Source: Bacteroidota bacterium
Lineage (GTDB): Bacteria > Bacteroidota > Bacteroidia > Bacteroidales > Paludibacteraceae
Reading direction: 5' to 3'
Length of the DNA: 64,000 bases
Assembly: GCA_023459355.1 (NCBI GenBank)
Contig: JAEWUM010000018.1
Location: 21,213 to 85,212 of the forward strand
Made by a program: the position numbers and the translations under genes. Positions 26,601 through 34,944 of the stretch are shown here, piece by piece. The notes beneath the pieces were generated by a model, which worked only from the letters and a program-made list of their open reading frames with translations, was not told where the DNA came from and made no database searches. Positions within the stretch are counted from its first letter, which is position 1; each line of letters opens with the position of its first letter.

Positions 26601-27571
26601 TGACACAAAAAAACAATGGAGTGAAAAGATACAACAATTACAAAGATATTTTACGGCAAATATTCAACAATAGGGTACAGAAGGTATCAATCAATGCTGG
26701 TTTTACTTGTCCGAACCGCGATGGCAGTAAAGGCAGAGGGGGCTGTACCTATTGCAACAACCAGACTTTTGTCCCGGGATACTGTCACCCCGTTAAAACC
26801 ATCACGCAACAAATTGACGAAGGCATTTCTTTCTTTCTGAAAAAAGAAAAATATCAGTACCAGGCTTATCTGGCTTATTTTCAATCTTACACCAACACCT
26901 ACGACAGTCTCGACAAACTGACATCCATTTACGAAGAAGCATTGAGGCATCCCCGTATTCAGGGCATCGTTGTAGGCACCCGTCCCGATTGTGTAAACGA
27001 TGAGATTCTGGATTATTTCGAAGCGCTTTCGAAAAAAACGTATGTGATGATTGAATACGGAATCGAATCAACGAACGATAAAACACTCGAATTCATCAAC
27101 CGGGGTCATGATTACCAGTGTGCGATTGACGCTATTAACGCAACTGCCGGAAGAGGAATCTACACGGCGGCTCATCTTATATTAGGCTTGCCCGGCGAAG
27201 ACAGGGAAACGATACTTTCGCATGCCGACCGGATGAATGAGTTACCCTTATCTGCACTAAAACTGCATCAGCTGCAATTAGTCAAAGGCACCATCATGGC
27301 AAAACAGGCAGTAACAAATCCGGAATGGTTCAGTTTTTTCACTGCTGACGAATACATCGACCTGACGGTTGACTTTCTGGAAAGACTATCACCTGAAATT
27401 GCGGTAGAGCGCTTTGTATCCCAGTCACCGAAAGAACTGCTAATTTCACCCGACTGGGGACTTAAAAACTTCGAATTTGTAGTGAAAGTCGAAAAAAGAC
27501 TGGAGGAACGGGAGACCTGGCAGGGAAGGAAGAAAGCGGAAAGCGAAAAACTGAGAGCGGGAAGCGAATAG
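26600..27571 (+). CDS. TIGR01212 (YhcC-like) radical SAM protein
   Basis: Start chosen at the ATG at 26600, because the 14 preceding in-frame codons are repeat sequence. The protein has 323 residues. Radical SAM cysteines are in GFTCPNRDG...GGCTYCNN, with the longer first gap characteristic of this family (C-x10-12-C-x2-C). GTRPDCVNDEILDYF, MIEYGIESTNDKTLEFINRG and HLILGLPGEDRE follow as in the family. It should bind [4Fe-4S] and SAM; the substrate is unknown, with tRNA or protein modification both proposed for relatives. The C-terminal tail (KAESEKLRAGSE) is again encoded by a heptamer repeat, so it is probably not functional. Confidence 0.88.
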   Translation: MTQKNNGVKRYNNYKDILRQIFNNRVQKVSINAGFTCPNRDGSKGRGGCTYCNNQTFVPGYCHPVKTITQQIDEGISFFLKKEKYQYQAYLAYFQSYTNTYDSLDKLTSIYEEALRHPRIQGIVVGTRPDCVNDEILDYFEALSKKTYVMIEYGIESTNDKTLEFINRGHDYQCAIDAINATAGRGIYTAAHLILGLPGEDRETILSHADRMNELPLSALKLHQLQLVKGTIMAKQAVTNPEWFSFFTADEYIDLTVDFLERLSPEIAVERFVSQSPKELLISPDWGLKNFEFVVKVEKRLEERETWQGRKKAESEKLRAGSE

Positions 27572-27592
27572 TGAATAACGAATAATTGGGAG
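27534..27592. repeat. Heptamer repeat overlapping the radical SAM 3' end
   Basis: GGAAAGCGGAAAGC-type words start inside the coding region and continue past the stop into GAATAGTGAATAACG units. Confidence 0.7.
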
Positions 27593-27609
27593 CATTACAT
27601 TAATAGGGT

Positions 27610-27770
27610 GGGGCTGTCTCAAAAGTATTTTCACGCGAGAAACAGCCAAGGTGTTTCAGAAGTGTTCAAATGCAAGGCGCTGAGATTGAGGGAGAGGGAG
27701 CGTACTGGAGTACGTGACCGAGCACTCATATCGAAAGCAACGCGGCAGTTGGGCGCTTATGAGACACCGT
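27610..27770. mobile_element. MITE-like non-coding element
   Basis: About 160 bp without an ORF. The left end has CTGTCTCAAAAG (27614-27625) and GGTGTTTCAGAAGTG (27650-27664); the right end is CGCTTATGAGACACC (27754-27768), whose reverse complement matches the second left arm at 12 of 15 positions. The interior holds CGTACTGGAGTACG, a 6-bp hairpin. A truncated copy of the right half (ATCGAAAGCAACGCAGCAGT) lies at 62944-62976. Mobility is inferred from the terminal inverted repeats and the second copy. Confidence 0.6.
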
Positions 27771-27776
27771 CTAGCT

Positions 27777-27806
27777 TTGATAAGTAAAAAAAAAAAACTA
27801 CATTTG
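27777..27806 (+). promoter_or_regulatory. Promoter of tRNA-Arg(CCG)
   Basis: TTG at 27777-27779, a 19-bp spacer (mostly A) and TACATTTG at 27799-27806, 16 bp before the tRNA. Confidence 0.75.
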
Positions 27807-27822
27807 CACCGCGAAAGCAACA

Positions 27823-27896
27823 GGCTCCGTAGTTCAGCTGTATAGAACGTCAGATTCCGGTTCTGAAGGTCGTGGGTTAGAATCCCGCCGGGGTCA
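27823..27896 (+). tRNA. tRNA-Arg (anticodon CCG) with U19-A56 in place of G19-C56
   Basis: The cloverleaf is intact. The acceptor is GGCTCCG/CGGGGTC, the D-stem GTTC/GAAC, the anticodon stem TCAGA/TCTGA with loop TTCCGGT (anticodon CCG), and the T-stem GTGGG/CCCGC. The D-loop reads AGCTGTATA, with T at position 19 (27841), and the T-loop reads TTAGAAT, with A at position 56 (27879). These two bases normally form the G19-C56 elbow pair, so the change is compensatory. A good promoter and terminator flank it. The discriminator is A and CCA is not encoded. Confidence 0.88.
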
Positions 27897-27939
27897 CAAA
27901 ACAGCCGGTCAATGTAATTACATTACCGGCTGTTTTATT
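27897..27939 (+). terminator. Intrinsic terminator after tRNA-Arg(CCG), possibly bidirectional
   Basis: AAAACAGCCGGT and ACCGGCTGTTTT form a strong stem, extended by CAATGTAA/TTACATT. It ends just before the convergent PHP gene and can serve both. Confidence 0.85.
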
Positions 27940-27942
27940 CCT

Positions 27943-29031
27943 TTACCACAAAGACATTTCTACATTTTTATTCCCTTCAGTGTAACAATTATTAAATGTT
28001 ACAGCCTGATTTTGTTTTAAATTAAAACGTGAAATTTTTCCGGGGTAGAGCTTCACAAGCATATCTCCGTACGTAATTGTATATTCGATATCAGAATGAT
28101 TTGCTACTTCTATCGCACTTTTCTTATCATCTATTAAGCGTGTGGTAAGACTTGCCTTAATCAGGCTCTTTATCAAACTTTCGTCTCCAACTACATTATT
28201 AAAAAAGGTGGCCAGCGTACGACCGGCAAACAATGCTTCTCTGATTCCTGCTTCCGACTTTTCTTTAACAAAAACCAGGGTCATAGGTCTTGCATTCTTT
28301 TCCGGAGCATAGGTGGTATTAGTCAACTGATGCATATCGGTGTTGGCCATAACAGTCAACTTATACTCCTTCGCCCAATCAATCACCTTAGGGTACCAGG
28401 TTGAATGGTTGAAAACTTCAACGCCATGTATCAGATTTTGCGTGATTAATTGCTGATGAATATCATATAAGGTTGTTGAGTCATTAGGCCACCCGGGGTG
28501 ATTCCAAAGTATAAAAGCGCCCTGACCGACTGCTTCTTTGATAGCATCTACCGGGTCGGCAACATCTAATTTATTAGCGTCTTTAACAAACAAGGCATTC
28601 AAATGCCCGATGGGTTTCTTTCTGGTTATTTCGGCGCCTTTAATCACGATAAAACCTATTTTTTTGCCATGTGCAACAGCCAGTTCATTTGACTTATTAT
28701 GATCTGCAATCACAAACTCCTTAAACGGGCGGTATTCGATATGGTCGGTAATAGCAATGGCATCCAGTCCGTTACTCCAGGCTTCATTTACGCGCAAGAC
28801 CGGACTTACATGTCCATCTGAAAAAATAGTATGGGTATGAAAATCACATTTCATCGTTTTAAACCCCTCAATATCCGGAATTCGAATAATTTCCCTGACA
28901 TTTGCCATTTGACACTCAGGAAATTTAAAAACATCCTGATTCCGTTTTTGAGAAGACAGAACAACAGATAGTACAAGCAAAAAGCAAAGCGCAGAAAAGC
29001 GCGAAGAACTGAAAGAGTCGAATTTGTTCAT
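27943..29031 (-). CDS. Exported PHP-domain phosphoesterase (Sb-PDE-like)
   Basis: A 362-residue protein with an N-terminal hydrophobic signal (ALCFLLVLSVVLS). The PHP metal site is clear: CDFHTHTIFSDG, GLDAIAITDHIEY, ILWNHPGW, and MANTDMHQ. PHP enzymes hydrolyse phosphate esters with a two- or three-metal centre. The organisation matches secreted Bacteroidetes proteins labelled Sb-PDE-family phosphodiesterase, but the natural substrate is unknown. A minus-strand TATCTTTG at 29068-29075 fits its promoter. Confidence 0.82.
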   Translation of the reverse strand: MNKFDSFSSSRFSALCFLLVLSVVLSSQKRNQDVFKFPECQMANVREIIRIPDIEGFKTMKCDFHTHTIFSDGHVSPVLRVNEAWSNGLDAIAITDHIEYRPFKEFVIADHNKSNELAVAHGKKIGFIVIKGAEITRKKPIGHLNALFVKDANKLDVADPVDAIKEAVGQGAFILWNHPGWPNDSTTLYDIHQQLITQNLIHGVEVFNHSTWYPKVIDWAKEYKLTVMANTDMHQLTNTTYAPEKNARPMTLVFVKEKSEAGIREALFAGRTLATFFNNVVGDESLIKSLIKASLTTRLIDDKKSAIEVANHSDIEYTITYGDMLVKLYPGKISRFNLKQNQAVTFNNCYTEGNKNVEMSLW

Positions 29032-29067
29032 GATAATGATTTAATGTATTTATTAACTACTCAAGCA

Positions 29068-29075
29068 CAAAGATA
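29068..29075 (-). promoter_or_regulatory. -7 element for the PHP phosphoesterase
   Basis: Minus-strand TATCTTTG, 36 bp upstream of the start codon. Confidence 0.5.
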
Positions 29076-29124
29076 AAATAAAAATCAGTATGCTTGTATC
29101 ATTTATAATCACAGATAACTTCAA

Positions 29125-30042
29125 TCAATCAAAGAGCCTTGTTTCAACAGCTTGTTTCTTCTTCCTTTTAAAACTCAGGCTCCTGCTATTCACAAGATAA
29201 ATTCCAACAAGCACCACCGCGCCTCCCAGCAACTCCTTCACGGTCAACATCTCTCCCAGCACCGGCACAGAAAATATTGCCGTAAACACCGTCTGACTGA
29301 GCAGACTTACCGAAGCAACAGCCGGAGAGATATGTCCGAGAGCCTGGTTGATGGTAAGCCACCCGACAACTTGCGGCACCAGGCCGAGAGCAATCAGCGC
29401 CAGCCAGCTTTTGGTTTCGAAACCGCTCATAGCAACACCCGAAACAAGACTGATGATTCCCAGGGTGATGGTACTGGTTATCATCGAAATGGCAGTAAAC
29501 GAAAAAGTATCTAATCCGGAACGTCCTTTTCTCACCGCCAACAAATAAGCGCCATAAAACATACTTGCCAGAATCGCGAGACCATTTCCCAAATTGAGAT
29601 TTGTGCCGAAAATTTCTTTACTGCCGACAATAATCAACACACCGATAAGAGCAACAAATGTCCCGACCCAGAATAATTTCCCCGGCTTTTCTTTCATGAA
29701 AAACAAGGCACCCAGTCCCACCCAAACAGGCGCTAAATTAGCCAGCAAGGTCGAAACCGATGCTTTTGAAAGCATGATGGAAGTATTCCATAAGGCGATA
29801 TCCGAAGCAAACAAAACACCGCAAATAACTGCTATGCCCACTCCCCGCCTGTCTTTCACCGGTTTTTTATAATACAACCAAACAGGGATAATGGCAAGTG
29901 TTCCGAAGAATAAACGATAGAAACCGGACGCAACACCGCTTACATCAGCTATTTTCACAAAAATGGCCGACCAGGATATGCAAATAATGCCGGTAAGTAA
30001 TAAAAGATAGTTTTTCAGGCCTGCGCCTGTTGATGTAGTCAT
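29125..30042 (-). CDS. DMT-superfamily (EamA) transporter
   Basis: A 305-residue inner-membrane protein with about ten hydrophobic helices arranged as two EamA repeats (AIFVKIADVSGVASGFYRLFFG in repeat one; LGLVPQVVGWLTINQALGHISPAVASV in repeat two, read in parts). The C-terminus is a basic cytoplasmic tail (SFKRKKKQAVE). Members export amino acids or small metabolites; specificity cannot be read from the sequence. TACTTTTG at 30105-30112 on the minus strand is a likely -7 element. Confidence 0.85.
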   Translation of the reverse strand: MTTSTGAGLKNYLLLLTGIICISWSAIFVKIADVSGVASGFYRLFFGTLAIIPVWLYYKKPVKDRRGVGIAVICGVLFASDIALWNTSIMLSKASVSTLLANLAPVWVGLGALFFMKEKPGKLFWVGTFVALIGVLIIVGSKEIFGTNLNLGNGLAILASMFYGAYLLAVRKGRSGLDTFSFTAISMITSTITLGIISLVSGVAMSGFETKSWLALIALGLVPQVVGWLTINQALGHISPAVASVSLLSQTVFTAIFSVPVLGEMLTVKELLGGAVVLVGIYLVNSRSLSFKRKKKQAVETRLFD

Positions 30043-30204
30043 GAAATTTTATTGAAATAAATGCTGATTTACTTTTTTCCGGACAATAGCCACGGAAAAC
30101 CCCGCAAAAGTACTGATTTTTGAAGAAAGTAAAAATACAGATTTAAAATAGTTGCAACCAACGTATTTTACAATTACTGAAATAAAACTTCTGCAAAAAA
30201 ACAC

Positions 30205-30212
30205 TACATTTG
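30205..30212 (+). promoter_or_regulatory. -7 element for the GT3 glycogen synthase
   Basis: TACATTTG, 18 bp before the chosen ATG. No clear TTG partner. Confidence 0.5.
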
Positions 30213-30230
30213 CAATTCAATTATTTCATC

Positions 30231-31898
30231 ATGTCAAATCAACAACAACCCGAATATATCTTTGAAAGCAGCTGGGAAGTCTGCAACATGGTCGGTGGCA
30301 TTTACACCGTTTTATCGACCAGAGCCGCGACATTACAAGAAAAATATGGCGACAAATTAGTCTTTATCGGACCCGATGTGTGGTGCGGAAAACAAAATCC
30401 CTATTTTGAGGAACAATCCGACTTATATCCCGAATGGAAAGCTTATACATCGAAAACCTACAACCTCTCGATTCGCATCGGAAGATGGAAAATTCCGGGT
30501 CGCCCCGTTGCTGTGCTCGTAGATTTCTACTACCTGATGATGAAAAAAAACGAGATCTACGGTCATGTATGGGAAACTTCCGGCGTAAACTCACTAATGG
30601 CTTATGGCGATTATGACGAATCGTCGATGTTCGGGTATGCGTCCGGCATGATCATCGAAAGTTATTATCAGTTTTTCGGACTGAAACCGGAAATGCCCGT
30701 TATTGCTCATTTCAATGAATGGATGACTTCCTTTGGTATTTTTTACATCAAAGAAAAATTGCCGGCAGTGGCAACTGTTTTCACAACACATGCTACATCA
30801 ATAGGACGATCGATTGCCGGCAATCACAAACCACTATACGACTATCTGAATGAGTATTACGGAGATCAGATGGCACAGGAGCTGAACATGGTTTCGAAAC
30901 ATTCTACCGAAAAACAAGCCGCTCATCTGGCTGATTGTTTTACTACAGTAAGCAAAATAACGGCAAAAGAATGCGAACAATTACTGGACAAAAGGCCTGA
31001 TGTGATCACTCCCAATGGTTTTGAAGACGATTTCGTACCAAAAGCTAAGGTTTTCAGCCGGAAAAGAAATGAAGCACGAAAGTTACTGAAACAGGTCGCT
31101 GAAAAACTGCTGGGTTATGAACTTAGCGATGATGCGCTGTTCGTGGGCACAGCCGGACGTTACGAATTCAAGAACAAGGGATTGGATGTTTTTATCGAAT
31201 CGCTGAAGCACCTCAATGACCGGAAAGATTTGCAAAAACAGATAGTCGCCTTTATCATGGTACCGGCCTGGATAAAAGGCCACCGGGAAGATTTGGCCAA
31301 CGTCCTGCTCCATCCCGACCGAAAACTGCACAGTTCAAACAGGATAACCACCCACGATTTGCACGAAACACACCATGACGACGTGATGAAATCGCTGGAA
31401 TGGTTTCACCTGAAAAATCTGAAGGAAGAAGCGGTAAAGGTAATTTTTGTGCCTGCATACCTGAATGGGTTCGATGGTATCTTCAACAAAAGCTATTACG
31501 ATTTACTCATCGGACTGGACTTAACAGTTTTCCCTTCCTATTATGAACCCTGGGGCTATACTCCGCTCGAAAGTGTGGCTTTTCAGGTACCGACTGTCAC
31601 AACCGACCTGTCTGGTTTCGGGGAATGGGTATCGAACCTGCCGCAGGGAATTGAAACAGGCGTGGGCATCATCCACCGGTCGGACTACAACGGACATGAA
31701 GTTGCTGTGAAGATTGCAGACATGATTTATCAATTTGCCAACAGTAATCCTGCAACTGTCAAATCCATTCGCGAAAAAGCAGCTGCTATCGCCGAAAAAG
31801 CGCTCTGGAAACACTTTATCCGGTATTATGAGGAAGCGTATGATTACGCGCTTATAAGAACAAAAAGCGGAAAACGGAAAGCGGAAAACGGAGAGTAA
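30231..31898 (+). CDS. Glycogen synthase, GT3-like (eukaryotic-type)
   Basis: Start set at the ATG at 30231; the frame is open seven codons further to a TTG. The 555-residue enzyme opens with EYIFESSWEVCNMVGGIYTV, the hallmark of GT3 glycogen synthases. It continues with IAHFNEWMTSF, TTHATSIGRSIAG, TPNGFEDDF and FPSYYEPWGYTPLESVAFQ, the C-terminal nucleotide-sugar motif. It extends alpha-1,4-glucan from UDP- or ADP-glucose. Glycogen phosphorylase lies 242 bp downstream, so synthesis and breakdown are adjacent. The last residues (SGKRKAENGE) are encoded by a heptamer repeat and look like an appended tail. Confidence 0.88.
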   Translation: MSNQQQPEYIFESSWEVCNMVGGIYTVLSTRAATLQEKYGDKLVFIGPDVWCGKQNPYFEEQSDLYPEWKAYTSKTYNLSIRIGRWKIPGRPVAVLVDFYYLMMKKNEIYGHVWETSGVNSLMAYGDYDESSMFGYASGMIIESYYQFFGLKPEMPVIAHFNEWMTSFGIFYIKEKLPAVATVFTTHATSIGRSIAGNHKPLYDYLNEYYGDQMAQELNMVSKHSTEKQAAHLADCFTTVSKITAKECEQLLDKRPDVITPNGFEDDFVPKAKVFSRKRNEARKLLKQVAEKLLGYELSDDALFVGTAGRYEFKNKGLDVFIESLKHLNDRKDLQKQIVAFIMVPAWIKGHREDLANVLLHPDRKLHSSNRITTHDLHETHHDDVMKSLEWFHLKNLKEEAVKVIFVPAYLNGFDGIFNKSYYDLLIGLDLTVFPSYYEPWGYTPLESVAFQVPTVTTDLSGFGEWVSNLPQGIETGVGIIHRSDYNGHEVAVKIADMIYQFANSNPATVKSIREKAAAIAEKALWKHFIRYYEEAYDYALIRTKSGKRKAENGE

Positions 31899-31998
31899 AT
31901 AGTGGTTTATATTTTAAGTATTTAGGGTTAGTTGAGATGTTACAGCTATGCACTATTTGTTTGCTTTTCGCTTTACGTTTTCCGCTTTCCGCTTTTTT
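31857..31998. repeat. Heptamer repeats flanking the gap after glycogen synthase
   Basis: AAAGCGGAAAACGGAAAGCGG overlaps the 3' end of the synthase gene (31862-31890), and the inverse sense CGTTTTCCGCTTTCCGC follows at 31976-31994. Confidence 0.7.
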
Positions 31999-32015
31999 CA
32001 ATCGTTTGCATAAAA

Positions 32016-32031
32016 AACATATTAATATGTT
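32016..32031. promoter_or_regulatory. Perfect 16-bp palindrome upstream of glycogen phosphorylase
   Basis: AACATATTAATATGTT is fully self-complementary and lies 32 bp before the TATAACTTTG -7 region. It is a candidate operator for a dimeric repressor or activator. Related ACAT half-sites recur around it. Confidence 0.4.
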
Positions 32032-32063
32032 GTAAAACATGTATTTTATTTGTGTAATTATTA

Positions 32064-32071
32064 TAACTTTG
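32064..32071 (+). promoter_or_regulatory. -7 element for glycogen phosphorylase
   Basis: TATAACTTTG contains TAACTTTG, matching TAnnTTTG, 69 bp before the ATG. Confidence 0.55.
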
Positions 32072-32140
32072 CGAAGTGTATTATAAAACATATAATATAC
32101 TGTTTTCAAATAAAACATTCACCTCAAGCATTTTGAAGTT

Positions 32141-34702
32141 ATGAAGATAAAAACAAATTTAGTAAACGATATAAGCTGGAAAGAACTGAACGTTAAATCC
32201 AGCCTCCCGGAAAGTGTAAAGAAACTGGAAGAAATTGCCCGTAATATTTGGTGGGTATGGAACAGCGATGCGAAAAACATGTTTCGCACCATCAACGCGG
32301 AAGCCTGGAAAGAGGCGGGCTCCAATCCCATCCGCTTACTAAACATCCTGACACACGAAGAATTGACAGCACTGGGTAACGATGCCGCTTTTGTCAGAAA
32401 ACTGGATGGCATTTACGAACGGTTTACCCAATATATGAATACTCCGTTCAACACCGAAAAGCCTTCTGTCGCTTATTTCAGCATGGAATATGGTCTGACT
32501 GAAATTCTGAAAATATATTCAGGTGGTTTAGGCGTGCTGGCAGGAGATTATTTGAAAGAAGCAAGTGACTGCGCCATCAACATGACTGCCATCGGCTTTT
32601 TATATCGGTATGGCTATTTTACCCAATCGCTTTCGGTCGACGGACAACAGGTTGCCGTATACGAGCCACAAAACTTCAATTCGCTGCCGATTGAGCAGGT
32701 CAAGGACACCAACGACAACCCGGTCATGGTGGAAGTACCTTATCCCGACAGAACAGTTTATGCATATCTCTGGAAAGTTTCCGTTGGACGCATTAAGCTT
32801 TATTTATTGGATACTGACAACGACATGAACAGCGAGTTCGACCGCCCAATTACCCATCAGCTTTATGGTGGTGACTGGGAACACCGGTTGAAACAGGAAA
32901 TCATGCTGGGCATCGGAGGTATCCTGGCCTTGCAAAAATTAGGCATCGAGAAACAGGTTTATCACTGCAACGAAGGGCACGCCGCCCTCATCAACGTGCA
33001 ACGCCTGGTGGACTACATGGCGGCCGGACTTACACACAATCAGGCATTGGAAGTGGTTCGCGCCAGTTCTCTCTATACAGTACACACACCCGTTCCGGCC
33101 GGACACGACAGCTTTACAGAAGAGCTTTTCATGAAATACATGAGCACTTACCCTGCTAAACTGCAAATCAACTGGGATGAATTCATCGATATGGGCCGGG
33201 AACACCCGGGCAACAAAGAAGAAAAGTTCTCCATGAGCGTGTTTGCCTGCAACACCAGTCAGGAAGTCAACGGCGTTAGCTGGTTGCACGGCAAGGTTTC
33301 ACAGGAAATGTTCAACCCTATCTGGAAAGGTTATTTTCCACAGGAACTGCATGTCAACTATGTAACCAACGGAGTACACCTACCAACATGGACAGCTTCA
33401 GAATGGAAAAAAGTATATGAAAAATACTTCTCACCTGAATTTTACAATGACCAGTCAAACCCCAAAATATGGCAGGCAGTCTATCAAATTCCGGATCAGG
33501 TAATCTGGGACACGCGCATGTTCCTGAAAAACAGATTAGTCAATTTTATTAAGGAACAATTTGAAGACAACTGGTTTAAAAATCAGGGAGATCCATCCCG
33601 CATTGTTTCTATACTCGACTCCATCAATCCGAATGCACTGATTATCGGTTTCGGTCGCCGGTTCGCAACTTATAAACGTGCGCATTTGCTGTTTACCGAC
33701 CTCGAAAGGTTAGAAAAAATTGTGAACAACCCGCAAAAACCGGTTCAGTTCCTGTTTACAGGAAAAGCGCACCCCGCTGATGGCGGCGGACAAAACCTCA
33801 TCAAACGCATCGTGGAAATTTCACGTATGCCTCAGTTCCTGGGTAAAATTATCTTCCTGGAAAATTACGACATGAGGTTGGCCAAACGATTAATCTCCGG
33901 TGTGGATATTTGGTTGAATACCCCTACCCGTCCTCTTGAGGCTTCAGGCACATCCGGCGAAAAAGCTCAAATGAACGGCGTATTAAATTTCTCAGTATTA
34001 GACGGATGGTGGCTTGAAGGCTATGTAAAAGGAGCCGGCTGGGCGTTGACAGACAAACGCACCTATGAAAACCAGGAACATCAGGATCAGTTGGATGCGG
34101 CAACGATATACAGCATGCTCGAAAATGAAATCATCCCGTTATACTACGCTAAAAACACCAAAGGCTTTGCTACGGAGTGGATTCAGTATATCAAGAATTC
34201 AATTGCACAAATCAACCCAAGGTTTACCACCAAAAGGATGATAGATGACTATCAGAATAAATTCTACTTCAAGTTAGCCAAACGTTCGGCCATGCTGAAA
34301 GAAAACAACTTCGCAAAAGCGAAGGAAATAGCTGCTTGGAAAGAAAACATGGCTTCTAAATGGCATGAGATTGAAGTAAGCGAAGTTAATATTCCTGAAA
34401 ATTTAATTCACGACCCGCATGTGGGTGAAGATTATCCTTTAGAGGTGGTTATCGACACAAAAGGACTGAACGACAAAGGAATAGGAGTAGAATTAGTGGT
34501 GGTCAAGAAAGACAAAAACAACAAAGACCTGCTCCACGATGTAGAAGAACTAAATCTGGTTCGTACTGACGGTTCAAAAATGTATTTCAGCATGGATTAC
34601 CAGATGAATCTGGCAGGTTCATTCAAATATGCATTCCGGATGTTCCCGAAAAATGAGGATTTACCTCACCGCCAGGACTTCTGTTATGTGCGTTGGATTT
34701 AG
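32141..34702 (+). CDS. glgP: Alpha-glucan (glycogen) phosphorylase, GT35
   Basis: An 853-residue cytosolic enzyme. It releases glucose-1-phosphate from alpha-1,4-glucan using PLP. It has the DUF3417 N-terminal segment (LEEIARNIWWVWNSDAKNMF) found in the shorter, archaeal/bacterial branch of the family. The catalytic core includes YFSMEYGLTEILKIYSGGLG, VYHCNEGHAALI and FGRRFATYKRAHLL. The PLP-lysine region is PTRPLEASGTSGEKAQMNG. A C-terminal extension of about 150 residues follows the core. It is paired with the GT3 synthase upstream. Confidence 0.93.
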   Translation: MKIKTNLVNDISWKELNVKSSLPESVKKLEEIARNIWWVWNSDAKNMFRTINAEAWKEAGSNPIRLLNILTHEELTALGNDAAFVRKLDGIYERFTQYMNTPFNTEKPSVAYFSMEYGLTEILKIYSGGLGVLAGDYLKEASDCAINMTAIGFLYRYGYFTQSLSVDGQQVAVYEPQNFNSLPIEQVKDTNDNPVMVEVPYPDRTVYAYLWKVSVGRIKLYLLDTDNDMNSEFDRPITHQLYGGDWEHRLKQEIMLGIGGILALQKLGIEKQVYHCNEGHAALINVQRLVDYMAAGLTHNQALEVVRASSLYTVHTPVPAGHDSFTEELFMKYMSTYPAKLQINWDEFIDMGREHPGNKEEKFSMSVFACNTSQEVNGVSWLHGKVSQEMFNPIWKGYFPQELHVNYVTNGVHLPTWTASEWKKVYEKYFSPEFYNDQSNPKIWQAVYQIPDQVIWDTRMFLKNRLVNFIKEQFEDNWFKNQGDPSRIVSILDSINPNALIIGFGRRFATYKRAHLLFTDLERLEKIVNNPQKPVQFLFTGKAHPADGGGQNLIKRIVEISRMPQFLGKIIFLENYDMRLAKRLISGVDIWLNTPTRPLEASGTSGEKAQMNGVLNFSVLDGWWLEGYVKGAGWALTDKRTYENQEHQDQLDAATIYSMLENEIIPLYYAKNTKGFATEWIQYIKNSIAQINPRFTTKRMIDDYQNKFYFKLAKRSAMLKENNFAKAKEIAAWKENMASKWHEIEVSEVNIPENLIHDPHVGEDYPLEVVIDTKGLNDKGIGVELVVVKKDKNNKDLLHDVEELNLVRTDGSKMYFSMDYQMNLAGSFKYAFRMFPKNEDLPHRQDFCYVRWI

Positions 34703-34716
34703 TTTTTAAATTAATA

Positions 34717-34905
34717 AACCTTATTTTTAACCTTATTTTCTTACTGAACAACCTTAGTAGCAGATGATTAACCCCGATAACCAAAACCTTATTACCTTAT
34801 TTCTACATTTTTAAATGAAAATAAGGTAATAAGGTCAGATAGGGTTTGTTTTAAATTTCTGCTACTAAGGTTGTTCAGTAAGAAAATAAGGTCAAAAATA
34901 AGGTT
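34717..34905. repeat. Large nested inverted repeat
   Basis: Arms 34717-34763 and 34859-34905 (47 bp each) are complementary at 46 positions; the one difference is T/C. Within the loop, 34786-34802 and 34819-34835 (ACCTTATTACCTTATTT) form a second, perfect 17-bp arm pair. The motif ACCTTATT recurs throughout. It fills the gap between convergent glgP and tgt and has no ORF. It could terminate both genes or be a transposable remnant. Confidence 0.85.
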
Positions 34906-34944
34906 TTGTCTTCAAATTTTAAAGGAGAATTAACGCTCAATAAA

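Noticed and set aside
25729..26637. 302-residue open frame on the minus strand
   Set aside because: It lies antisense to the DUF5103 gene, whose protein features are clear; the minus frame shows no known motif and runs into the heptamer array.
27823..27896. tRNA pseudogene
   Set aside because: Both deviations from consensus compensate each other, all stems pair, and promoter and terminator are good, so I kept it as a gene.
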